A stretch of 64,000 nucleotides of DNA from contig CANCJV010000017.1 in assembly GCA_947378425.1 (NCBI GenBank), forward strand, positions 1-64,000. The letters are read 5' to 3'. Of this stretch, positions 6,614-14,686 are shown piece after piece. Every line of letters begins with the position of its first letter. The first letter of the stretch is position 1. The DNA is from Synechococcaceae cyanobacterium. Lineage in GTDB: Bacteria > Cyanobacteriota > Cyanobacteriia > PCC-6307 > Cyanobiaceae. The position numbers were made by a program, and so were the translations under genes. The notes beneath the pieces are model-generated. The model did not search any database. It was not told where the DNA came from and saw only the letters and a list, made by a program, of their open reading frames with translations.

Positions 6614-9196
6614 TCACTTCACCCACACCACACTGCAACCCGCCCCGCCGTCTCCTTTCTCGGCATCCACCACCCGCTCCACGTAGGGCACACCCTCCAG
6701 CCAGTCGCGCAGGCCGCGTTTGAGCTTGCCGGTGCCGATGCCGTGGATCACCCACAGGGGGCCATTGGCGCTGCGCAGATGCTCCTCCACCAGCGCCTCG
6801 GCCTCGTGCACCCGCAGGCCCCGCACATCGACCGTGTTGGCCTCGGTGCGCATCAGGGGGCCCCGGCTGGCGGGATTGCGGCGGCTGCGGATCTGGACCT
6901 GGGGCTGGGCCGGTTCGGGCGGCGCCGGCTTTTCGCCGTTGAGCCCCTCGATCGCCGCCAGCGGCACCGTCGAGCGCAGCACGCCGCAGCGCACGGTCAG
7001 CTCGCGGCCATCGGCGACGATGGCCAGCACCTCGGCCGCCTTGCCCAGGGCCAGCAGGCGCACCCGCTCCCCCACGGCCGGTCGCCAGCCGCCATGGTCG
7101 CGGCGCTCCGCCTGGGGGCGATGCTCCGCCTCGAGCCGCTTGAGCCGCTGCCCCGCCTGGCGCGCCGTTTCCGCCGCTTCGCGGCCGCCGGCGCGGCCGC
7201 CCTGGCGCAGGCGCTTGATCAGGCGCCGCACCTCCCCCTGCCCGTCGCGGATTGAACGCTCCAGCTGCTGGCGCCGCTGCTCCTGGATCTCGGCGCTCTG
7301 CTCCTTCTGCTGCTGCCAGCGGGCCAGCAGCTCCTCGTGCAGCATCTCCGTGCGCGCCAGCAGCTCCACCGCCGCCTCGGCCGCCTCCTGCTGCTGCTGA
7401 CGCTGGCGCTCGAGCCCCTCGATCACCCGGTTGACATCGCCCTCACCGCCGGGCTCCAGCTGGGCCGCCGCCGCCCGCAGCACCGCTGGATCGAGGCCCA
7501 GCCTGGAGGCGATCGCCAGGGCATTGCTGCGGCCCGGGATGCCCCATTGCAGCCGATAGGTGGGAGAGAGCGTGGCTTCATCGAAGGCCACCGAGGCGTT
7601 CTCGAAGCGGGGATCGCCGTATTTGAGCGCCTTGAGCTCGCCGAAGTGGGTGGTGGCGATCGTCAGCCGGGCCCGATCGGCCAGCTGGCGCAGCAGGGCT
7701 GCCGCCAGGGCCGCCCCTTCGGTCGGATCAGTGCCGGCCCCCACCTCATCGAGCAGCACCAGGGAGGCGCCATGCCGGGCGTCGTTGGCCCCCGTGCCCT
7801 CAGCGTCGGGCAGGGCCGCCAGGATGCGGGCGATGCGGCGGATGTGACCGCTGAAGGTGGAGAGGTTCTGCTGCAGCGACTGCTCATCGCCGATGTCGGC
7901 CAGCACCTGGCCGCACCAGGGCAGCCGGGGTGTGCCGCTGCAGGGCAGAAACAGGCCGGCCCGCGCCATCAGGGCCGCCAGGCCCACGCTCTTGAGGGTC
8001 ACGGTCTTGCCGCCGGTGTTGGGGCCGGTGATCGCCACCACCTTCAGCTCCGGGCTGACCCGCACCGTCACCGGCACCACCGCGGCGCCCCCCTGGCGGC
8101 GCTGCTGCCAGAGCAGCAGGGGATGGCGCAGATCGCGGAGTTCGAATGCCGCCTGCGCCGAGTCGGCCAGCTGGGGCCGCACCGCCCCCAGCCAGGCGCC
8201 GTAGCGGGCCCGGGCCAGGGCCGCATCGAGGCGCACCAGCACCCGCTGCAGCTGCTCCAGGGCCGGCGCCTGCTCCCCGACCAGGCCACTGAGCTCGAGC
8301 AGCAACGCCCGCTCCAGCTCCTGTTCCTGCCCCTGCAGCTCCCGCAGCCGGTTGCCCAGGCCAATCACGGCCTGGGGCTCGATGAACACGGTGCTGCCGG
8401 AGGCGGAACTGTCGTGCACTAGGCCCCGCACCTGGGACGCCGCACCGGCCTTCACCGCCAGCACCGGCCGGCCACTGCGTTCGGCCACCACCGTGTCCTG
8501 CAGCAGGGGTGCATAGCGGCGCAGCAGCTCCTGCAGACGATCCCGCCGTTCGGAGCGCACGGCCAGGGATTGGCGCCGCAGGCCCGCCAGGGCTGCACTG
8601 GCGCGATCGGCCACCCGCCCCCCTTCCTCCAGGCAGAAATGCAGGCGCTGTTCCAGCTCCGGCAGGGTGCGCAGCTCCGCCACCAGCGCCGTGCAGACCG
8701 GTCGCAGCTCGGCATCGTCGATCTGGCGCCGCAGCCGCCTGGCCGCCGCCAGGGTGCCGGCCAGGGCCAGCAGCTCCTCGCCGCCGGCGCAGCCGCCCTT
8801 GGCGCACAGGCTCACGGTGGTGGCGATGTCGGCGGCGCCCTGGAAGCTCAGCCCCCCCTCCACCAGGCCATCGAGGCCCAGCAGCTCAGTGGTTTCGGCC
8901 AGCAGCGTTGTACTGCCCTGACGATCGGCCGGCAGAGGCAGGGCCCGGCAATGGCGCTCGCCGGCGCCGGTGCTGGCGAAGCTGGCCAGATGAGCCGCCA
9001 GCCGTGGCCACTCCAGCAAGGCCAGGGTCTCCCGCTCGATCTCGGGCTCGTGGCTCGGCTCCGGCACGGATCGGGAAGCCAGCTGGGCCGCGGCTTCGCC
9101 TGGGGAGCGTTCGTCGCTCGCCATCGCTGAAGCGTCAGGCCGCTGACCTGGTGCCTCAACCGTGAAGTCCATCGCCTGGCACAGCGCCTGATTCAC
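6614..9196 (-). CDS. mutS2: Endonuclease MutS2
   Basis: MutS-family ATPase without the mismatch-recognition domain; MutS2 proteins suppress homologous recombination and/or rescue collided ribosomes through a C-terminal Smr nuclease domain. Of 860 residues, the lever/clamp part covers about 50-380, Walker A GPNTGGKT lies at 391-398, Walker B (LVLLDEVGAGTDPTEG) near 470, the switch TIATTHFGELK follows, then a long coiled coil rich in Q/R/E, and the Smr domain (VDVRGLRVHEAEALVEEHL, WVIHGIGTGKL) at the end. The GTG at 9196 overlaps the VOC stop (GTGA); ATG codons 9 and 25 codons in are alternatives. Confidence 0.95.
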   Translation of the reverse strand: MNQALCQAMDFTVEAPGQRPDASAMASDERSPGEAAAQLASRSVPEPSHEPEIERETLALLEWPRLAAHLASFASTGAGERHCRALPLPADRQGSTTLLAETTELLGLDGLVEGGLSFQGAADIATTVSLCAKGGCAGGEELLALAGTLAAARRLRRQIDDAELRPVCTALVAELRTLPELEQRLHFCLEEGGRVADRASAALAGLRRQSLAVRSERRDRLQELLRRYAPLLQDTVVAERSGRPVLAVKAGAASQVRGLVHDSSASGSTVFIEPQAVIGLGNRLRELQGQEQELERALLLELSGLVGEQAPALEQLQRVLVRLDAALARARYGAWLGAVRPQLADSAQAAFELRDLRHPLLLWQQRRQGGAAVVPVTVRVSPELKVVAITGPNTGGKTVTLKSVGLAALMARAGLFLPCSGTPRLPWCGQVLADIGDEQSLQQNLSTFSGHIRRIARILAALPDAEGTGANDARHGASLVLLDEVGAGTDPTEGAALAAALLRQLADRARLTIATTHFGELKALKYGDPRFENASVAFDEATLSPTYRLQWGIPGRSNALAIASRLGLDPAVLRAAAAQLEPGGEGDVNRVIEGLERQRQQQQEAAEAAVELLARTEMLHEELLARWQQQKEQSAEIQEQRRQQLERSIRDGQGEVRRLIKRLRQGGRAGGREAAETARQAGQRLKRLEAEHRPQAERRDHGGWRPAVGERVRLLALGKAAEVLAIVADGRELTVRCGVLRSTVPLAAIEGLNGEKPAPPEPAQPQVQIRSRRNPASRGPLMRTEANTVDVRGLRVHEAEALVEEHLRSANGPLWVIHGIGTGKLKRGLRDWLEGVPYVERVVDAEKGDGGAGCSVVWVK

Positions 9197-9657
9197 GCGG
9201 CCCCGGCTGCAGCGGGTGGTTGCGACGGCGATCCGGACTCAGGTGCACCACCAGCTCGCCGTAGCAGCGGGATCGGCTCAGCGCCCACATTCGAGGGGAT
9301 CCCGGCTGCCGGCTCATAGAGCAACTCCAGCCAGTTACCCTCCGGATCCTTCATATAGAAGGAAGCGGTGCCATCGCGATGGTCATGCACCGGGCCCACC
9401 GTGTGACCCTCAGCCTCGAGCCGGTCGTGCACCCCATCGACGTCGCTGCGCTCGTCGTAGTGAAAGGCGAAGTGGGGGCCGGCGGCTGTGTAGGCGGGGC
9501 TCAGCAGGGCGATGCCCTCACCACTGGCGGGGGATTGCAGATAGGCCCAGTCGTTCCCTTCCCAGGTGAGCCGCAGCCCGAGAGCCTGATAGAAGGTTTT
9601 GGCGCGGTCCATGTCCTGCACCCGCACTGCCACATGGCCCAGCCGGCTCATGGCCAT
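9193..9657 (-). CDS. VOC/glyoxalase-fold protein
   Basis: A 154-residue vicinal-oxygen-chelate protein, possibly lactoylglutathione lyase or another metal-dependent enzyme. Two beta-alpha-beta-beta-beta units are visible: SRLGHVAVRVQDMDRAKTFY at the start and HFAFHYDERSDVDGVHDRL in the second half, ending in FYMKDPEGNWLELLYEP. His and Glu at the metal positions (GHVAVRV, LELLYEP) are present. Start taken at the ATG giving MAMSRLGH; a longer frame upstream has no conserved sequence. The stop overlaps the mutS2 start by three bases on the same strand, so the two are probably co-transcribed. Confidence 0.8.
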   Translation of the reverse strand: MAMSRLGHVAVRVQDMDRAKTFYQALGLRLTWEGNDWAYLQSPASGEGIALLSPAYTAAGPHFAFHYDERSDVDGVHDRLEAEGHTVGPVHDHRDGTASFYMKDPEGNWLELLYEPAAGIPSNVGAEPIPLLRRAGGAPESGSPSQPPAAAGAA

Positions 9658-9811
9658 GTCAGCCGCCTCATCACTGGGGCCATTCAAGCGGCTTTGCCAT
9701 CCCTTCGGTCTCGCCCTGAGGGTCGATCGCCTTCCGGGTCGATGGAACCAGGTCAACCTCATCGCTGCGGCCTCCAGGGTCAGCGCAGTCAGCCCGTCGC
9801 TGGCCAGCGCC

Positions 9812-11995
9812 TCAGCTGCCCTCCGGATCCGGATCTGAATCTGGGACTGGGATCGGGATCACCTGGTTGCGGCCCTGGCACTTGGCCTGATAGAGGGCCT
9901 GGTCGGCGCGGTTGATCAGCGTGGCCGCGCTCTCACCTCGCTGCGCCAGGGTGACGCCGATGCTGACGGTGATCGAGACCGTGCCGTCAGTGATCTCCAC
10001 CGGTGCGAGCAGGGTGGCCCGGATCTTCTCGGCAACGGCCATCGCCTGGTCGAGGTTGTCGACACCATCCAGCACCACCAGCAGTTCATCGCCGCCGAAG
10101 CGGGCCACGAGGTCATTGCGGCGCAGGCAGCTGCTGATGCGCTTCGCCACGGCGCGCAGAAGCATGTCGCCGGCTTCATGCCCCTGGGTGTCATTGATGT
10201 CCTTGAAGTGATCGAGATCACAGAACGCCACCGCCACCAGGCGATCGCTGCGCCGCTGGGACTGAAGCAGCTGATCCAGGCGCTCGAGCACTTCCTTGCG
10301 ATTCGCCAGTCCTGTCAGTTCATCGGTACGGGCGCGGTGCTCCAGCGCCTGTTCGCTGTTCACCTCGCTGTCCACCGTACGGAACGAGGCCACTTCTCCG
10401 TCCTTGTCGCCGTGGATGTTGATGTAGGCCTTGGCATGCACTTCCACCCAGTGATAACGGAGATCCCGGGCCCGCAACCTGAAGCGCACAACCACCGTCT
10501 CGGCACCGCGATCGAGCGAGGCCGTGATGCTGTTGAAAATCTCAAGATCATCGGCGTGAACCAGCTCTTCGAGCTGGCGGCCAAGCCAGTCGGTTGGCGT
10601 CCAGCCGAGCGTGTACTGAATCGAAGGGGACACCCATAACAATTGACCTTCGCGGACATGAATCACCACATCGGAAGAATTTTCAGCCAGCAGGCGATAC
10701 TTTTCCTCCGAAGCCGCCAAGCGCTGGGAGGTGAGATGGCGTTCAGTCACGTCGCGCCAAGTATAGCTGATGGAGTCACCAATCGCGACGCCGCGGATGT
10801 CATGGCGGCGACTCTCGCCCTGGATCTGCTGGGGGTAGACGAAGTCATTGAGCACCAAGGGTTGCTTTGTTTCCACCGTCTGGCAATACATCGCGAACAG
10901 CTCCCTGCCGTGTGGAGTAGGCATCACCTCAAGCAGGTGCTTGGCGATCAACTGATGGCGATCGCAGTTGATTTCCCTGCAGGCGCTGTCGTTGGCATCG
11001 GTATAAATGAAATCAACGATCTTGCCCTTGCTGTCGCGCACGGCTTCCAGCACCACATGGGGATCAAGCAGCGAATCCAGGGTGGCGGCCAGGCGGTTCC
11101 TTTCCTTCTCCAGAACGTGTCGTTGCTGCACCAGGGTGTCGACGTCCTGAAAGCTGCTGATCCAGCCCCCTGGGCCTTCGGGCGGCGCTGGCAGGGTCCA
11201 GGAGAGTCCCTGCATCCAGTGGAAGCTTCCCTCCCGGGACCGCAACCTGAGCAGCTGCGGTGATTGAGCGGATTCGGCCTTGAGTGTGAAGGTGTCATCA
11301 GGATGCACCAGGTCGGAGATGGCGGCATTGATCAGGTCGTTCACCTGCCAACCCAGCACCGTGACGATCGAGGAGGTCACCCAGGTGACCCGTTGCTCGT
11401 CGTTGGTTTCGATCACCACGGCGGAGGCATTTTCTGCCAGCAAGCGATAGCGGCGTTCACTGCTGACGAGAGCTTGCTCCGCCTGCCGAATGCGGCTGAT
11501 ATCGGCGGCGATCAGGCAATGAAATCTCACGCCATCGATCTCCAGGCCACTCATGGCCGCCAGCACCGGCAGGGCAGATCCATCAGGAAGCAGCAAGGAG
11601 AGGGGGGCATGGTCGGTGCTGCCTGGTGCCACCTGCAGCAGAGCCTCAAGGGCTGGCAGATCGGCAGCCACCACCAGGTTGCTCAGCTGCATGCCCAGCA
11701 TCGACATGCGCTCCCGGCCCGTCAGTTCCGCCAGGCGCTGATTGGCATAGAGCACCAGGCCCGCGCCTGAAATGGTGGCAGCACCCTCGCCCATCTGCTC
11801 CACAATCACCCGATAGGGACGATCTGCGGTGGTACGGGTGTAGACCCTGGCCGTTTCGCCTGGATTCGTACCGCTGGATTCCAGCACCAACGCATCCACA
11901 TCGCCGCTGGTGATGGCCTGCAGGGCCGCCTGGAGATCGTCCACCTGATGCTGAAGGTGTTCAACCTGGTCGGCCACAGCGCGCTTGTCTGGCAT
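9812..11995 (-). CDS. Multi-PAS diguanylate cyclase in the kai-like operon
   Basis: Predicted cytosolic sensor making cyclic di-GMP. The 727 residues show a short coiled N-terminus (1-35), four PAS-like units at roughly 60-170, 175-295, 300-420 and 430-545, and a GGDEF domain from about 550. The active-site signature is GGDEL (634-638), and an allosteric I-site RxxD (R625-D628) lies five residues before it. No EAL domain and no transmembrane segment. The gene begins 18 bases after the kaiB-like stop on the same strand, so it is likely the output gene of that operon. The fifth signature position is Leu instead of Phe, so activity should not be assumed. Confidence 0.9.
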   Translation of the reverse strand: MPDKRAVADQVEHLQHQVDDLQAALQAITSGDVDALVLESSGTNPGETARVYTRTTADRPYRVIVEQMGEGAATISGAGLVLYANQRLAELTGRERMSMLGMQLSNLVVAADLPALEALLQVAPGSTDHAPLSLLLPDGSALPVLAAMSGLEIDGVRFHCLIAADISRIRQAEQALVSSERRYRLLAENASAVVIETNDEQRVTWVTSSIVTVLGWQVNDLINAAISDLVHPDDTFTLKAESAQSPQLLRLRSREGSFHWMQGLSWTLPAPPEGPGGWISSFQDVDTLVQQRHVLEKERNRLAATLDSLLDPHVVLEAVRDSKGKIVDFIYTDANDSACREINCDRHQLIAKHLLEVMPTPHGRELFAMYCQTVETKQPLVLNDFVYPQQIQGESRRHDIRGVAIGDSISYTWRDVTERHLTSQRLAASEEKYRLLAENSSDVVIHVREGQLLWVSPSIQYTLGWTPTDWLGRQLEELVHADDLEIFNSITASLDRGAETVVVRFRLRARDLRYHWVEVHAKAYINIHGDKDGEVASFRTVDSEVNSEQALEHRARTDELTGLANRKEVLERLDQLLQSQRRSDRLVAVAFCDLDHFKDINDTQGHEAGDMLLRAVAKRISSCLRRNDLVARFGGDELLVVLDGVDNLDQAMAVAEKIRATLLAPVEITDGTVSITVSIGVTLAQRGESAATLINRADQALYQAKCQGRNQVIPIPVPDSDPDPEGS

Positions 11996-12013
11996 GGGGA
12001 GGAACGTGGATGG

Positions 12014-12316
12014 TTATGGCATGGGGCCAGAGCCGATCTCAAGGGCTGCCCGCACCCGCTCTTCGTTGCCCAGGTCGCCGACGAGATAGCGCCTGGGCTC
12101 AGGCCGATGCTTGACCAAGGTGGGGATGGCCAGAATGTTGTCGCGGATCGCCGCCTCTGGGTCTGTCCGGATGTCCACCACCTTGAGATCGGAGCGGCCT
12201 GCCAGTTCATGATCACAGATTTTGCGAATATTGGCCAAGGCTGCAGTCGAGCGGGGAGAGGCTCCATTGATATAGAGCGTCAGCACCCAGTGAAGGCCCT
12301 CCTGGATGGCATTCAC
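12014..12316 (-). CDS. KaiB-like protein
   Basis: A 100-residue thioredoxin-like KaiB family protein. The core reads WVLTLYINGASPRSTAALAN, then LKVVDIRTDPEAA and RDNILAIPTLVKHRPEPRR followed by the YLVGDLGNEERV segment, aligning with canonical KaiB (LYVAGNTPNS, ILATPTL, IGDLSDRERV). In the clock, fold-switched KaiB binds the KaiC CI ring. The GTG start overlaps the kaiC-like stop (GTGA). Divergence from canonical KaiB, the position behind an atypical KaiC and the absence of kaiA point to a KaiB2/KaiB3-type paralogue; which class cannot be decided without a phylogeny. Confidence 0.88.
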   Translation of the reverse strand: MNAIQEGLHWVLTLYINGASPRSTAALANIRKICDHELAGRSDLKVVDIRTDPEAAIRDNILAIPTLVKHRPEPRRYLVGDLGNEERVRAALEIGSGPMP

Positions 12317-14136
12317 ATGGATGCCTCTCGAATTCGTTCGGCCTCAAATTGATCGGTTGCGATGGCCTCCTGTCTTCGCCGTTGCTCCTCGTTCGCTTTC
12401 TCCAGCTCGCTGGATGTCGCTTCCAGCTCATTTTCTAGATCGGCAATCTGTGCTTTCAGCACGGCAGTGCGTCGTTGCAGGGAACTTTGATTACGCTTGA
12501 TGTTGGCAAGCCGGTTGTCAGCGATTCTGGCAAAACGAGCTAATTGTTGCTGACGAGCCGAACCGGTGAGAATTTCTCCACTCGGATCAATCATCACCTC
12601 GACGAGTTGGGCACCTTGGGGCGTGAGGATGAACTCCCGCACCTGATTCGAGTGGGCCATTCCCCGGCTTTTGATCACGAACAGCAAGCGGCTGCGCTCA
12701 CCATTGCGTTCGATGTTGCGTAGCAGCAGCCAGCTATCGGTGAGGGAAGACACTCCCACGGCACTCGATTCCTCTTCATTGCCATGGGTTAAGGATGTGA
12801 TCACGGAGGTGATTTCCCTCGCCTTGAGCACATCGATCTCCATGGAGAGGGTGGCTCGGATGCTTCTTTCCGGTCCCAGTTCGGCCAGGCTGCGCATGGC
12901 ATCGAGCACCACCACCCGGGGGCAGAAATCCTCCAGTGTGCGAACGAGCCGACCGAGGTGCTCCTCCAGTCCGTAGGCGGTGGAGCGCTCGGCCCAGATG
13001 TTCAGCAGACCGGCATCCACCCACTGCTGCAGCTCGATCCCCACCGAGCGCATGTTGCGGATCAGCCGGGCCTTTGATTCCTCGAACGAGATGAACAGGG
13101 CCCGTTCCCCCCGGCGGCAGGCCGCGTCCACCAGCTGGGCGGCGATGGTGGTTTTACCCGTACCAGCTCTGCCGCTGATCAACAGGCTGGCACCACGGAA
13201 GATGCCACCACTGAGCATTTGATCGAGCTGCTCCATGCCTGTGGAGATCCGTTCATCCGACGCCGTCGGGATCGATTCCGACCCGATCGAAGGCAACACC
13301 AAAAAACCCCGATCGGTGATCAGGAAGGGATACTCATTCGTGCCGTGCCCTGACCCCCTGTACTTCAGAATCCTCAGGCGGCGGGTGGAAATTTCTTCAT
13401 GCACGCGGTGGTCGAGCAGGATGGCGCAATCGGAAATCACCTCCTCAAATCCGTAGCGGGTGAGGTTGCCTTCCCGGCCCCGCTCCTCGGTCACCACCGC
13501 AGTGAGCTTGCGTTCTTTCAACCAGCGAAACAGGCGACAGAGCTCACCGCGCACCAAGACGTCATTGCCAAAACTGGCCAAGAGAACTTCGATCGTGTCC
13601 AGCACGATTCGCTTTGCTCCTATGGTGTCAATCGATTTCTCCAGGCGCAGAAACAGACCCTCCAGGTCAAAGTCACCCGTGGTCACGATCTCGGAGGGCT
13701 CGACGTGGAAGGCATCAATGATCAGCATCCCATCGGCCATCAAGGCTTCGAGATCAAAACCAAACGTGGCCATGTTTTCGATCAGGTCATTTCTGGATTC
13801 CTCGAAGGTGAACATCACGCCCGGCTCGCCGAAATCCTTGATGCCCCGCAACAGGAATTCGAGGGCAAACATGGTCTTGCCCGTGCCGGAGGCCCCGGCC
13901 ACCAAGGTGGGACGCCCCCTGGGCAGACCTCCAGCACTGATGCCATCAAACCCACGAATACCAGTGGGAGCCTTGGCCAGAGACCGAACACCAGGAGCTG
14001 GACCGCCATCTCCAGCCTGGCCCTGAGAATCACTGGATAGGGGCACGGTTCGATTCAGCTGCACAGCTTCAACGTAGCCATGCCCGAGCCACGGGATCGC
14101 GCCAACGGGAGAGATGTTGACCAGGATCCGAAGCAT
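12313..14136 (-). CDS. KaiC-like double-RecA ATPase
   Basis: A 607-residue KaiC family protein with CI and CII domains. Walker A motifs are GASGTGKT (81-88) and GRAGTGKT (322-329); catalytic Glu pairs lie in FTFEES (E112, E113) and SFEES (E352, E353). The site matching S431/T432 of the canonical protein is GVSSLTDSW, giving S463-S464, a two-serine pair. A 50-residue N-terminal extension precedes CI, and the tail from about 525 to 607 is a charged predicted coiled coil rather than the canonical A-loop region. No kaiA is adjacent. Probably a KaiC2-type paralogue rather than the core oscillator. Confidence 0.9.
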   Translation of the reverse strand: MLRILVNISPVGAIPWLGHGYVEAVQLNRTVPLSSDSQGQAGDGGPAPGVRSLAKAPTGIRGFDGISAGGLPRGRPTLVAGASGTGKTMFALEFLLRGIKDFGEPGVMFTFEESRNDLIENMATFGFDLEALMADGMLIIDAFHVEPSEIVTTGDFDLEGLFLRLEKSIDTIGAKRIVLDTIEVLLASFGNDVLVRGELCRLFRWLKERKLTAVVTEERGREGNLTRYGFEEVISDCAILLDHRVHEEISTRRLRILKYRGSGHGTNEYPFLITDRGFLVLPSIGSESIPTASDERISTGMEQLDQMLSGGIFRGASLLISGRAGTGKTTIAAQLVDAACRRGERALFISFEESKARLIRNMRSVGIELQQWVDAGLLNIWAERSTAYGLEEHLGRLVRTLEDFCPRVVVLDAMRSLAELGPERSIRATLSMEIDVLKAREITSVITSLTHGNEEESSAVGVSSLTDSWLLLRNIERNGERSRLLFVIKSRGMAHSNQVREFILTPQGAQLVEVMIDPSGEILTGSARQQQLARFARIADNRLANIKRNQSSLQRRTAVLKAQIADLENELEATSSELEKANEEQRRRQEAIATDQFEAERIREASM

Positions 14137-14177
14137 CTTGGCGGCCCCTGAGGGCGATCCATGGCCATGGGATCGGA

Positions 14178-14224
14178 GTAGAATTTAGTTCTACAAAATG
14201 TTGATTTCTGTAAAATGTTGATTT
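14178..14224. promoter_or_regulatory. Operator-like inverted and direct repeats upstream of kaiC-like gene
   Basis: An inverted repeat GTAGAA-N5-TTCTAC occupies 14178-14194, followed directly by two copies of AAAATGTTGATTT at 14195-14207 and 14212-14224, a 17-base period. The block lies 42-88 bases upstream of the kaiC-like ATG, inside AT-rich DNA in an otherwise GC-rich region. This is where the operon promoter should be, so binding by a regulator is plausible; the regulator is unknown. Confidence 0.55.
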
Positions 14225-14686
14225 GCGGAGACGGTTGACCTGTTTGAAGTGTTGATCCTACTGGCCGTTGTTGCGGCCACGAAGAGCGCATCTGCACGCC
14301 AATCAGTCCCGTCTCAACGCGATGAAAAAGTATCGTTCAGATCTCACGGGCTGGAGCTCCCACTGGAGATTGTTGAACTAATATATTTTCATTCTCATTT
14401 TCATTTTCATGGTTGGTTTGGCCGGGGAATTGCGGACAGGCCCCCGTCGTTTGGCTGCAGATTTATTGCACGGGCGCCGCAGGTCATCCAGCCGGGCCCG
14501 TGCTCACTGCGCTGGTCCGCCCAGCCTGATGCCGCTGAATGGCTTCTCCTGGCTTGCCAGGGTCAGGATCGCGGAGCTGTCAGCCGCTGGACCCCATGGG
14601 CTGGTCAAGCAGCATCTGGCGCTGGAGATGGAGCTGGAGTGGAGCTGATCGAGCCGCCAACGGCGCCGCTGGCTACGCGCTGGCCA
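14225..14686. other. Intergenic with hexamer tandem repeat
   Basis: About 460 bases between the kai-like promoter region and the end of the duplicated membrane protein gene. At 14386-14409 there are four tandem hexamers (TTTTCA, TTCTCA, TTTTCA, TTTTCA). No coding region is recognised; translations on both strands are low-complexity. Confidence 0.45.
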
